Of a stretch of DNA of 64,000 nucleotides, positions 1-11,899 are shown one piece after another (positions within the stretch are counted from its first letter, which is position 1; every line of letters starts with the position of its first letter). The stretch spans positions 41,575,502 to 41,639,501 of the forward strand of contig OX457031.1 of the NCBI GenBank assembly GCA_949752745.1. The letters run 5' to 3'. The position numbers and the translations under genes were made by a program. This stretch comes from Protula sp. h YS-2021. Taxonomy: Eukaryota; Annelida; Polychaeta; Sabellida; Serpulidae. The notes beneath the pieces are model-generated. The model was not told where the DNA came from. It did not search any database and saw nothing but the letters and a program-made list of their open reading frames with translations.

Positions 1-1859
1 ACTTACTAGGATATGGAACGTTCGAATTTGTTACTGTTGGAGATGGGTGAGCTGACCGACAGACGGACATGCAGTGTTTCATAAACATCCTCTCAAGGCT
101 GAGGGCGGTAACATTGGGGACTAATAAACAAACACTCTACAGATTAGAATTTAGACCATCGACTACGATTTCCTGCAAAAAGAGTCAGTGTCTGAAGTCT
201 AATTAATGCCATCTTTTTTGTTTATTGGCACAGCTATGGTTTGGAAAGGCCTCGAAGCTTGCTTCGTTTCTGCTCACCCTGCAACAATTAACTGATTTTG
301 ATTTTCCTAGTTATGTGGAAATGAATAGTGCGTTTTGCACTTCGATCACTAGAGCATTTCAAACTATGTCAACATTGCGGTTGGTTTAAAGATGAAGCAG
401 TATAAAATCCTTTCCGAAAAATAATCCATCTATAATTGCGTACATAGATAAAGCTGCAACTACTGACATAAAGTGATCACTGACCATGCCCGTTTGCTGA
501 ACTCTATCTGTATAAGGTATTAACTGCTGTCGGACTTCATTAAAGTGTGATAATAAGCGATGGTATTCTGTTGGCGTTAAGTTAAACCACAGTTAGCCAA
601 TATTCAATATATATACACTATGTACTGAATTCCCAGGGATTTTTCAAGAGACTGCCATTTACAGAAAAGGTACAAATAATTGTATTTTGTTAATTTTTCT
701 TTCGAAAACCTTTTCAGGATTGGATTGCCTAGCTCTGAGGTTGTGCAATATTATGACAATGCAGAAGGAACATGTTTGCATAAAAAATATGTAAAATGAC
801 CCGCAATAAATGGCTGAATGATGTATTTAAATCAAAGTTTTTCAGAGCAGACTGTCGTAGAATCGCAAAACAGACCAGTTTGCAAAAAAAGGAATGCAAT
901 GAGTAGCTGAATGAACTGGTTTCGTCGATCGTCATAATCATTGCTTGAAAGTATCGGGAAACTCATTCAAATCACATGTTACCAAAAATAGAAATTTGAA
1001 AATATTTTCAAAATAATCTCATTACTTTCAAGCTAGTAATTTTATACATAATAAGTTATTTTCATTTTTCAGTCACACGAAAATAACAAACATATATCAA
1101 GTTTACATTTTTCTGTTTTCTTTGTTTCCGTGCCACAACAAAACAAAATTCTCACCAATTAACATTATTTCAGGTCAATGCAAAAATGTTACATAGCACT
1201 TCATCATTGATACCACAATTAAGCATTATAAGCATAACAGTATTTATTCAAATCTTAAGTTGATACACAAGAAGCTAAACAAATATGTGTTACAAAAAAT
1301 AATGGCGCAAAATAAAGTACACCGTGTCAAAAATGTCAACAAAACATAAGCTGTATATTAGTAGATACATTTTATATACTTTACTACATAAGAAATGATG
1401 AGTATTCATACTAACAGTTCTAGCTAATATCACAATATGCTTGTTTTGAAATTGAAAGTCATATCCTTGCCACGTCCCAGAATTGCGAGATACAGAAAAC
1501 TTGCAAAACCCCAAAGATCAAATGATACAAACAAGTTTTAAAAGAAAATTTCTCTTTTTTGTGATATATTTTTCGTGTGGTGATCAACACATCATTAGTC
1601 CCTGGTTACAAAGTCTTCCTTCACCACTACAAAACTGCTTTTTATTCTAATCACTTCAGTTTCTCACCATTTTTCTCTTATTTCTGACACACCCCAAAGT
1701 CAATTTTGTTTTTTTTTAGCATCTTTTTTCAGCATCTATAGATAACATACTACTTCTGTAACCATGACGTTGAACAAACAGTTAGTCTTCATTGCTTGGG
1801 CATCTCCGCTATTTTTTTGCAGTCTTCGACAGCTTTCCCGGGCTTTGCTTCCACATTGA
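1..1859. other. Intergenic, no gene seen
   Basis: AT-rich DNA with scattered stop codons in all frames. I see no splice-bounded reading frame, no RNA gene and no clear inverted-repeat element. Confidence 0.6.
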
Positions 1860-2343
1860 ACTACACTTTTCTTGCGTTCAATTTTCACTGCTTCAGTAAC
1901 AGTTCCGTTTGGGTCTTCTAAATCGTCTCTTCAGTTGTTGATTTCTTAAGTTTCAGGGCTGAAAGTTCTGATAGTTTCGTTGTCGTTTCCTTGAGATCCT
2001 TCGATGCCTTCTGATCTTGTTATTCTGACGTCTCTTTCTCCAGGTCCCGGATGAGGTCTTTGAGCGCCATCTCGCTGCAACACTGAGTGGAGAAATCTGC
2101 GCTCAGACTATTCAAGAGTTGCTCGATCGTCATCACCTCTTCCTGTAGCACATTGTGGTAAGCATCTCCGTCCCTCGTGTGCTTGTCTTCCGTCGTCGAC
2201 TGGTTCAAGAACTTCTGCCACGTGGCATGTCCAATCACCTTGTTCCCCCAGCACCTTGTGAAATCTTGTGTTCGGCTTTGCTTCGCTCTGATTTTATCTG
2301 CTACCTTAATATTTAGGAAGATAAGTCCATTTTGATTTCGCAT
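1860..2343 (-). pseudogene. Decayed coding-like fragment, family not recognised
   Basis: On the minus strand a frame opens at 2343 and runs 107 codons to a stop at 2020-2022. Beyond that stop the same frame keeps protein-like, charged, coiled-coil-like composition (rich in K, E, T, L) for about 34 more codons. It then meets a second stop, another coding-like stretch and a third stop by about 1880. The upstream part contains Trp-Gly-Asn and Trp-Gln-Lys-Phe stretches that look conserved rather than random. I do not recognise the family. In-frame stops inside otherwise coding-like sequence suggest a dead exon or gene relic. It could also be a real exon ending at 2020 followed by chance sequence. 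Confidence 0.35.
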
Positions 2344-4619
2344 TCAAACACTTTCATCGTAAGTTAAACACCTTAAGCACTTATTAGGACCTCAGTCCTG
2401 ATTTAACCACATCACAAGCATAGTTAAGCATCTTTAAGCATCCAGTTAAGCTCTTAGCTAACCGTCGGAATACTTGCATAAGTTAACCCAATGGCTTAAA
2501 CGTGGATGAACCGCGAAGTCAACTTTTTGAATTTAGTTATGGGTTAACTCACTGGTTTAACTTACGCGATTCCGGTGACATCTAATTGAAACAAAGAGCA
2601 TGAATAAGAAATAACAAACCATTTAATAGTTACCTCCGAAGTATGGTATTAATTACAAAAAAACACATCGATAAACATGATATCTATATCTTTCGTTAAT
2701 AGTTAAAACAGTCCTCGACTGTGTTCTGCCATTTTGTTCGTTTTATAATTTTTTGTAAGTTGATGGCTTTGAAGATTTCGTGAAAAACAACAACTTGCCT
2801 TTGCGCAAAGTCGGTTCCAGAACTTGTTATGTTCCAAACGAATACAAGGTAAATAAACAGACCTTCTGTTGTTAAGTTATTCTTTTAGTTATAAAAAAGT
2901 TGAGATATATGTGTATATGACATTTTCAACATTTTATTTTCTTAAAGAGGACCGATGCTGTCTGTACATCAGAGTAATAACTTACAAATAACAGTTAGTG
3001 GGCGATAATAGAGGATTGGAACTGTTCCTTACGATACGAAAAGTTGAAGAAAAGAATAATTGAAACAAAGACCTGTTATAAGTGATTTTTAGGCCCCAAC
3101 CCTTCGGATTGAGGCCTATAGGTTTGGGGTGTCCGTCCGTCTGTCCGTCATCGCTTTATACCCCTATGAATTTGGGGGGGGGGGGGGGGGCGGTTGGGGC
3201 CTGCGTGTGTTTCACAAATACTTACTTGTTAATAACGGATTCCCAATGAGCGTATCAAACTGATTATGAGGTGAGCCGATCCCAGTATACTTGGCTCCGA
3301 GCGCCTCCGTACTTGCGTTGTTTCGAATTCTCGATTTCACAATGATTCATTTGCCATCTACGAGTACGAGCAGCGGCAAAAAAGAACACAGGTCAAATGC
3401 CTTCTTCTTGAAAGTCTTTACTTAGAGAAGGGGCATTCCAGTTTCACTGCCTTCGAGCACTTTTGCATAAGCATATATGGTATGTTTGTATCGCAAATAA
3501 ACAAGTGAATTTTCAAAAGTTATTTTCACTTACCATTATTGCATTTTCAATCAATCAAAATCGTTTATTTTCCAAGAAATATATACAAAATTAAAAATGA
3601 ATTTATGTAATATAAAACTTAATATTAAAACTTTAATTGTCAATTTATACATTTATACCGATTGGTACTTTATGATGTATTTCGGGAAAAGGTATTTATA
3701 TAAAGGGCATATTGACGAATTTTGTGGGTGATAAAATATGATTCTTACAAGAACCAATTCTCATAGGGTTATGTGTTCTGGACTAAAACACTTTCCCAAA
3801 ACGTTCCAAAATGAAAAGGTGGGCAAACGAAGCCCTAGAATTTCGTGTTAGGAAGTAGGACTGATAGCAGGCTTCCAAGATCCCATCCAATTTAAACTTG
3901 TCTTTTTTATTGTTTTTTTCCTATAGTTAGGTATTTTGATTAATAAATTCTAATAAAATGTTACCCGGATTTTTTTTTAAAAATTGTAATCACTTTAAAT
4001 GTGTGTTTTATGATTTATTAATATTTGTCACATATTTAAGTATTATTAAATTTGATGGTCGAGAAATCCCGAATAGCCCTGTTTTAGATAGGTTCAAAAA
4101 CTCTTTACAAAACCTTTATTTTTTAAATCAAAACCCTGGAAAACACTCAATACTCAAATTTACTTCGTAGTCAATCTAGAAAGGTTCCTTTCGTACGGAT
4201 TTTGATCTATTATAAGTGAAAAATGCATTATTCCACTTTAGTTCCCGTTTATTTCAAGGACAGCTAAAGATGCATTATAGACAACTTAAGTGAAGTACTT
4301 CTGTAAGATATTTCGTAAAAAAAAGTGTTCTGGTATGAAAAAGATAAACAAATAGTTCATGTTTGCAAAATACTGTTACGTTTCTGTCTCATTTTTTGTT
4401 ACCAAAGGAAACAGAAGATCCTGAAATTTTGGTGTAGACATTCGAGCTTCGTCCTGAGCTGTACATACACAAGTCTGTTGATCGCAGCAAAAAACAGCTA
4501 ATAGTCAGAGCATAAAGAAATTGAAACTTAAAACTAATTTTTAAAGCTTTTAATCAATTTTTAAAACAGTATACGGGTTGTTAAAAACACGATTGCTCTT
4601 TGATGCAGCAGAAATGGTC
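2344..4619. other. Intergenic, AT-rich, with one short inverted-repeat element
   Basis: No gene is supported. The stretch holds the small element at 3091-3202 and otherwise unstructured AT-rich DNA. Short open frames such as 3958-4170 have low-complexity composition and no splice context. Confidence 0.5.
3091..3202. repeat. Short element with AGGCCCCAACC terminal inverted repeats
   Basis: AGGCCCCAACC at 3091-3101 is matched by its exact reverse complement at 3192-3202. Just inside the left end lie a short palindromic stretch and a tract of alternating TGTC/CGTC. The right half has a long G run. The same layout recurs elsewhere in this window with different termini (see 18466, 34393, 58187, 61163). 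Confidence 0.6.
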
Positions 4620-5065
4620 ATTTGCCCCCTCCATATACTATTTTTTCTTGGGTTGTTGGCTTACAAAGACACAATAAATAAAATTATATTTAATTTATTG
4701 AATGTATTGCACCTCGGTAAGTTGCAATTCATCAATTAGAATTGCAATTAGTTTAGGGATCAGTCTCTCCTAAGATCAATATTGGTGAATACATCAATCG
4801 ATCAATCGTTTCTTACATCCCTGTTACTGAGCGACAATAAACAGGTCAGTCGTTCTTTATATCTATTTTAACCGCCGACAAAAACAGATCAGTCGTCTCT
4901 TAGATCTCTTTTTGTTCAGAGACATGAATAGTTCCGTAGTTTTTCACATCTCTGTATTTTAACCAGAGTTAAAGATAAATGAAAATCAATTGTTTCAGAG
5001 ACGAAGTAGACGGGGACATCACAATTGCCTAATTTTTTAAAGAATTTTTTTCCACTAAAAAAAGG

Positions 5066-6695
5066 GGGATCCGGACAAAATACCACCGGGCAAAATACCA
5101 CCGGACATAATACCACCAAGGAAATGAAAACTAGGACAAAATACCACCAACGATATCTTTTCACTATACAGCGTAACAACGCAGACTCCGTGGCGTCCAG
5201 TCATTGAAGAAGCTCAAATAAGACGGGAAACGGAGACGGCTTAGGGATTATAAAAATCAGATGCAGTAGGTCGCAGAGAATAAGAGCAAATACTGCGTTA
5301 TGTCATTATTAATAAGGGATTGCCATAGCGCGAGACTGGGGTGGTCGCTTGCCCCCTCCATATACTATTTTTTCTTGGGTTCTTGGCTTACAAAGACACA
5401 ATCAATAAATTTATATTTATTTTATTGAATGCATTGCACCTCGGTAAATTGCAATTCACCAGTAGGAAGCTTATTGCAATTAGAATTGCAATTAGTTAAG
5501 GATCAGTATCTCCTAAGATCAATATTGGTGAATAGATCAATGAAGATCAATTGTTTCAGAGACGAAGTAGACGGGGACATCACAATTGCCTCATTTTTTA
5601 AAGTTTTTTTCCACTAAAAAAGGAGGAGGGCAGATGACGACCCCGCCAAATTGCAGGGGGGTGGGGTGTCAGTCGACCGGGTTGCAAAAAAGGTTGTAGG
5701 AAAAAATGGCAACGGAAATAATGGCAACCGAAAATATGGCAAGTGGAAATAATGGCAACGGAAAATATGGCAAAGTGAAAAAACGGAAAAAATGGCAAAA
5801 TAACAAAATAAAAATTTTATCACAATTGTCAAATTTATTCTTAAGCGTGATATAACGAGCATGTTGCTTATTCTAGACAACGCCCCTAATAAATGCATTG
5901 TTGTGATGGCACCCGAACATCCATAGGATTAGCAATACTGTATACACAGGGTTTAAGTTTTGCCTGATGCAGCCCACATAAATTTTTTATTTTACGTTGA
6001 CACCCAAGCATCCGAAAGATTAACCGCATTGTACACACGGCGAATAAGTTTTGCCTGATGCACCCCAAATAGATGTATTGTTACGTTGGCATCCGAGCAT
6101 CCAAAGGATTAACGGTGCCGCACACAGGGATTACGTTTTGCCATTTTTGCTTGCACCCCAAATACCCTGACATCAAGTGGCAGTAAGTGGTTTCGATTGG
6201 ACTTTCTTTGATCCTGAGTTGTCAAGGTAGGCGATTTCGTTGTTTCGACTGAACTTCAGTGAAACCTGCAAAATTTGCCATTTTTTCCTTTATTTCACTT
6301 TGCCATTTTTTCCGTTGCCATTATTTCCACTTGCCATATTTTCCGTTGCCTTATTTCCGTTGCCATTTTTTCCGTTGCCATTTTTTCCGTACCCCGCAAA
6401 AAAGGGGGGCAGATGACCGTTTACCAATTTAAACCAATATCAACAGCAAAAAACCACGACAATAAACTAACTAGGATCTACAAAAAAGAACAGTTTCAGC
6501 AAAGTAGAATGTCCTCAGTGAATGTACTTTTACGTTTGTTTTAGTTACATTCAGTTATAAATAGCTCCGGTGATCAGAGAAAGCAATAAAAGATTGTGGT
6601 GGTATTTTGTCCTAGTTTTCATTTCCTTGGTGGTATTATGTCCGGTGGTATTTTGTCCGGTGGTATTATGTCCGGTGGTATTTTGTCCTACACCC
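5066..6695. mobile_element. Non-autonomous DNA transposon, TIRs built from GGACAAAATACCACC words
   Basis: Both ends are inverted arrays of a 15-bp word (GGACAAAATACCACC, with a GGACATAATACCACC variant), followed internally by a shared AAGGAAATGAAAACTAGG block. The left array covers about 5066-5150 and the right about 6596-6695. It is flanked by AAAAAAAGG on both sides (5057-5065 and 6696-6704), an 8-9 bp target duplication in a poly-A site. The uninterrupted copy of the host module at about 7175-7200 shows the empty site. No transposase is present. It contains a nested element at 5692-6395. Confidence 0.75.
5692..6395. mobile_element. Non-autonomous DNA transposon, TIRs built from AATGGCAACGGAAA words
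   Basis: Inverted arrays of AATGGCAACGGAAA-like words lie at 5692-5815 and 6276-6395. The flanks GCAAAAAA at 5684-5691 and 6396-6403 are an exact 8-bp target duplication. The corresponding sites in the sister modules near 6770 and 7250 are uninterrupted. The termini (GGTTGTAGG left; GGGGTACGG for the right end read inward) resemble those of the two other word-array elements in this window. There is no coding capacity. The interior has imperfect repeats of a roughly 60-bp unit (about 5890-6130) containing GCATCC and AGGATTA words. Confidence 0.75.
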
Positions 6696-7749
6696 AAAAA
6701 AAGGAGGGGGGGGGGGGGGGCAGATGACGACCGCGTCAAATTGCAGGGGGGAAGAGGCAGTGGACCGGGTTGCAAAAGAGGGGGGGGGGAGTTGACCGTT
6801 TACCACTCGCGATAGAAGATTAACATGCTTGTGCTTCAGTTGATTTTCCGATAAATATCTCTTCTAGTGCAAAGAATTGTTTGTTTAATTGGATGCACCA
6901 AATTATACGGTCATCTCCCCCCGGTTGACTGCCCCCCCCTGTCATCTGCCCCCCCCCCTTTTTGCAACCCGGTCAACTGCCCCCCCCCCTCCAAAGTGGA
7001 GGGGTGGTCGCTTGCCAGAAAAAAATTGCAATTCTGCAATTAGAATTGCACTTAGTTTACGGAACAGTCTCTCCTAAGATCAATATTGGTGAATAGATCA
7101 ATGAAGATCAATTGTTTCAGAGACGAAGTAGACGGGGACATCACAATTGCCTAATTTTTTAAAGAATTTTTTTCCACTAAGAAAAGGAGGGGGCAGATGA
7201 CGACCCCGTCAAATTGCAGGGGGGGGGGGGCAGTCGACCGGGTTGCAAAAAGTGGTTTGGGGGCAGTTGACTGGGGGGGGGGGCAGTTGACCGGGGGGAG
7301 ATGACCGTTTACCCATATTATCTGACGAGCTTTGATCTCAAGTGCAATCAGAGCTTCTGCCGTGTCCTGTTCTGTCATCTGACAATCACAGGATCTGAAG
7401 TACAATTTATATCCTTGTCATCTAGTCTGTATGTCGGTTGCAATTAAAACATCTGAAGGACGAATACCTGTTATTTATAAATCACAGGAGTCCACATTGT
7501 GTTCTGAATTACAATTATACAGCCAACTGCTGAATTACAATTATACAGCCAGCTGCAATTAATTTTGTCCGAAGTAGACGATATTACTGCAGAGGCCAAT
7601 CAGTACGCTAAGGCATGTGACCGTCAAAAACCACTGGCTTCCCAGAGTCGGTTTTCTCTATTAGAGAGCCCTCCAGAGAATTGTTGTAAAATCACGATGC
7701 AATAAACCTGTGTTTAAATTTGACATATTATATTGGCATTTGGTTAGGT

Positions 7750-7960
7750 TGAGAGGGGGGTTTGATCCGATCGGGGGGTTTTGGCACGGGGGGTTATGAG
7801 CGCGGGGGGTTTGGTTCCGGGGGGTTTGGTCCGGGGGGTTTGGTCCCAGGGGGTTCCGTCCTAGACCCGTTCGGTCCTGGGGGGTTTGGTCGGGGGGTTG
7901 GGGTTTCGGTCCCTGGAGGGGTTGGTCGCGGGGTTTCTGTCCGGAACCCACTCCGGAGTT
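7750..7960. repeat. G-rich tandem repeat of GGGGGGTTTGGTCC-like units
   Basis: About a dozen G runs of 4-7 bases are separated by TTTGGTCC-like spacers. The short translated frames across it are Gly-rich artefacts of the repeat. The G-tract spacing would permit G-quadruplex formation on the plus strand. Confidence 0.7.
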
Positions 7961-7979
7961 AAGGTGGGAGTGGGGCGGG

Positions 7980-8300
7980 GGAAGTTTCCTTGTGCGAAGC
8001 ACAGGATTAAGCAACGACGCAGAATGTGTCTAAGGGTTTGCCTCACATCAAAGGATTAAGTGCACCGTGTCTGCATTGCGAGTAAACACCGAGTTCCAAA
8101 AAGACTGGCAGGGAAGGAGGGGCAACATCACGCCGCCCGTTTCAGTACTCAGCTCGTTATATTTCCCGTAATACCCCGGAGTAACCGGTGGCAGTGGGGA
8201 GGGGGTGTCTGTTCGCCTTGTGCGAAGCACAGGATTAAGCAACGACGCAGAACATGTCTAGGGGCTGCCTCATATCACAGGATTAAGTGCACTAAACATG
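7980..8300 (+). repeat. Pair of direct repeats of about 85 bp
   Basis: The block at 7988-8070 (CCTTGTGCGAAGCACAGG onward, ending ATTAAGTGCAC) recurs at 8216-8294 with few changes. The 145 bp between them is not repeated. GTGCGAAGCAC within each copy is a small palindrome. No function is evident. Confidence 0.6.
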
Positions 8301-8892
8301 TGATCGCGGAAGGACAAGAGATGAATGATACCCAGTCATACAGCGAGTCATAGGTTTGGCCAACACTTAAGTGAAGATGTTGAAAGATTGTCCTGATTTT
8401 TCAATTGTCTGTTAATTTCCCTATGTAACAACCATAAACCAAGTTTGGAACAATAAACAGAACATTGGTTCAATTTTGTTTTAAAAGTTATACAATATTT
8501 TCCTCACTACATTAGCATAACTAAATGGGTTATCAAACAAAAGCTACCCGTATTGGGTTGCACATGTCCGCGTTTTGTTTTATTGGTGGTAAGTTAAACG
8601 GTGGCCAGTTGACCTACTTCGTTGATTATGATGCATCGGTCAACAGGCTGATGTTGTGCATAGGATATTGAAATAGAGAAGCAAAACCACATGTCTTAAT
8701 ATTTTTACATTTCATGTTTTTGAATTGCTTTGTAGATTTATTCATGTTGAATATATAAAACAAATTTAAAAATCAAATGTTGCTGTTTTTTCTGCTTTGC
8801 TAAATATCATAGAAATAAATAGCAGGCTGAGTGCGTAAGCATTGCCAATTGACGGATTTAATTATTTTTTTTAGGGTTGTCTATTTTCTGTC
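8301..8892. other. Region upstream of STRAD
   Basis: AT-rich, no gene. A pyrimidine-rich tract ending in TTTTTTTTAG at about 8865-8873 lies about 20 bp before the STRAD start codon. It could be a splice acceptor after a non-coding 5' exon that I cannot place. Confidence 0.35.
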
Positions 8893-9830
8893 ATGGCATC
8901 GAGTGGACAAACTGATGGAAAGGAGAAAGATTACAAGCTGATGCAACTTATCGGTAAGCTGAAAACTTATTTATACATGGGGTGATTCTCTGTGTGGTTT
9001 GTAAATACCCTGGATTACATTGGCGTATGTGCATATATTTCGGATTTTACTGCGCTATTTCTTGCTTCTTCAAGTATTAAGTGGACCGTTTTCGCTATCG
9101 AACAGCGAAAATTACATTTGGAACCACAAAAAAAAAAAGAAAAAAAAAAGCGATTTAGAACTTTAAAAGTTCAGTTTCCGGTTGCACCAAAACTCTGTGC
9201 GACACAAATTTTAACAAGCCTTATTCCAGTAAACATTCTGACGTCTATAAAACGTCGATTTGAGGTTGTGTTAATGACATTAATTAATAAATCTAATTGT
9301 GATTTGGGTTGGATTGGTAGCGACCATACATGGCTTGTAGATCAATATCTTTGAACAGACATGAATATGTAACGATGTGACGGCGCTGATTTTGCTTAAA
9401 AACACTTTCGCAACTTTAAATGTGGTTGTATTTGATTGTGGTTTAGCGCAACCATAGAGCAACATTCACACAACTTCTTTAACATCAGTTGGATAAAAAC
9501 GCAGTTCAGACGGGGCGTTGCTTTTTGTTGCCGATAACCCAACTTTTTCCGACTTTTAACGTCTTGGATGCAACGTTGAATATCGACATTTCGCACAGCC
9601 GTTGAAAATTCAAAGCAGGAAAAAGACCCCCCGCTCCTTCCCTCTTTTGCGATAACCGGATTTGACCATGTAGACTTTAATATTCAACGAAATTCGGCGT
9701 TGATGAAACGTCAAATTGTTCAGATTATAACAATGTCATAAGCATTATCATAACGTCATGATGTAACTTCTTGTGACAAATGGACACAATACATTTTATC
9801 CTCTTTCGAAAATGAAGACAATAATAATAA

Positions 9831-9861
<31 letters not shown>

Positions 9862-9875
9862 AAATAATAATAATA

Positions 9876-9923
<48 letters not shown>

Positions 9924-11867
9924 GAAAAATAATAAATAAAGGACAAAGGGGAGACAGCTGGCAAATCTAATATTCATAATGTGGAATGTGGACACACTTG
10001 ATAGTGAGTGTGGAGGTGAGCATCCCGAATTATGGGAGAGAAGCATCCTGGCAAAGATATCTGCCGTTCAGCCTAACGGCAAGATACGGCATATAGCAAG
10101 CACACGCAATATGTGCTCACTGACTGTCAGTAGTGTAGCGGTCAATATACTTTATTGTTAGCTGCCGTAGCCTTATATGTCGGCAAAATTTCAGTGTCTA
10201 TTTTTCCGTATAAGATGTTAATGACTGTCTTAAAAAAACTAAGGTGGACCATATGGGCATGCTACAGTATTCCTCAGATGTGTTCGCGTGACAGGATTGT
10301 GACAGAAATAAAAGGAATCATACGGAAACACTTTACCAGATCGTACGAATTCAATAAACTATGAGGATTGAAAATCCCCAAGTGTAATTACTAAACTTCC
10401 TAAAAAAATCTGTGCAAATGCCTTGACGAGCAGAGATTGGCAGCAATACGCATTATATGTTCAATTAAAAACTGCCTTACCCGGTAGTATTGAGGTCGAC
10501 CTGACAAGCAGGCATGTTATAAATATTCTGCTTTGTATATATATGTATTGCATCGATATAGATGATGAATAGTGTTGAATGTTTAGGAAAGGGCTGCAGT
10601 GACGCCGCTTCCATTCACCTAGCTAAGTGCAGGCGCACTGATTCCTATGTAGCTGTCAAGGTCTTTAACCTGGAACTTTTGGACCAAGCCAATATGGACC
10701 TTGGCCTTATTCAGGTGAATCTTCAGCAAATCTAATGCTATGTTCGCATTTCTTCTCTTGATGTATTATATCCTGAAAACTTCTACAGTTCTGTATGAGT
10801 TTGACACTACACCGTAAGAGTGAAAATGGTAAAAAAATATGTTTAAAAACAATAAAAATATGAGAAAAGTTGAAAGGTTGCAAGTGACTGGCCAGTGGCA
10901 CTGTTTGATTTATTTCGCACACAGCATGAACTGTTAGTGGGTAGACAATTGCAACATGAGAACATCATGACGTCACAGAAAACGTTCACAACACAGCAGG
11001 ATATCTGGTCGGTTATGCCTGTATGTGGATACGGTAAGTATTGGCGTAGCATTGTGCTATTTATGTATAAAAAAAGTTAGTTTTGTCATGTAAATTTTTC
11101 AGCTCTTTAAGTGATAAATTGTGTTGCAGTGTCCCTTTGTCTAACGCCAGTAGAAAATGTGCAGTACATTTCTGAAATACGATTTTTCTAAAATATTTTC
11201 AAACGCATAAAATGGAATTGCATTGATACATTCCGTGCAAAGTTATTTAACGTAAAAATGCTTGTGTTATGTCTCATGGGTTAGATCTCATCGGTTGATT
11301 AAAAACACCAAACAAATATTTGCTTAAGGTTCTTGCAAAGATTTACTCTGCTCACATTTTTCAACTGGTCTACCTGAAGCAGCCATTGCATTTATTTTAT
11401 ATGACGTCATCAAGGCCTTAGACTACTTGCACTCTCAAGGAATCATACACAGGTACGATCGACCCCAATTGGAGTGTCATTTTCCGCAGTATCGCAGTCA
11501 AAGAAGTTACTAAGAAAAATCATTCGGGGGTGAACAGCTCCGACTCTTTAAGTTAACATTTAAAAAAAAAGTGAGAAATAAAAAAAGTACTTATTTTAAA
11601 TTATTTATTTTGTTTAAGAAAATTTCTTTTTACAATTTATTATGCTTGTTGTTTAAGTGGTTGTGTTTTTTTTTCAGATCTGTAAAAGCTAGTCACATTT
11701 TGCTATCAAGCGAAGGCCAAGTGCGTTTGTCAGGTAGACTGTGGTACATATACAAGTTCCTGGAGCGGGGTGGGATGGTCAAGCGCTGTAAATAAATATA
11801 CAAGGTGTTGGGGGTAGGGGGAGGATTAGATTTTCCCTTAAGGATGGGTGGCGATTAAATAAAACAT

Positions 11868-11899
<32 letters not shown>

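Larger units (their letters stand above)
4620..7315. repeat. Three copies of one repeat module, two of them split by transposons
   Basis: A module that starts near a CCCCTCCATATAC sequence and runs through an AATTGCAATTAG stretch and a GACGAAGTAGACGGGG stretch to a GGCAGATGACGACC end occurs at 4620-5065 (continuing at 6696), 5341-5691 (continuing at 6396) and 7008-7315. The first copy is interrupted by 5066-6695 and the second by 5692-6395. The third is uninterrupted and so gives the empty-site structure for both insertions. The G-rich end carries repeated GCAG(A/T)TGACCG words in both orientations, including an inverted set at about 6905-7000. Confidence 0.6.

Noticed and set aside
9725..10046. 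Minus-strand Tyr/Ile-rich frames
   Set aside because: Translation of the (AAT)n microsatellite.
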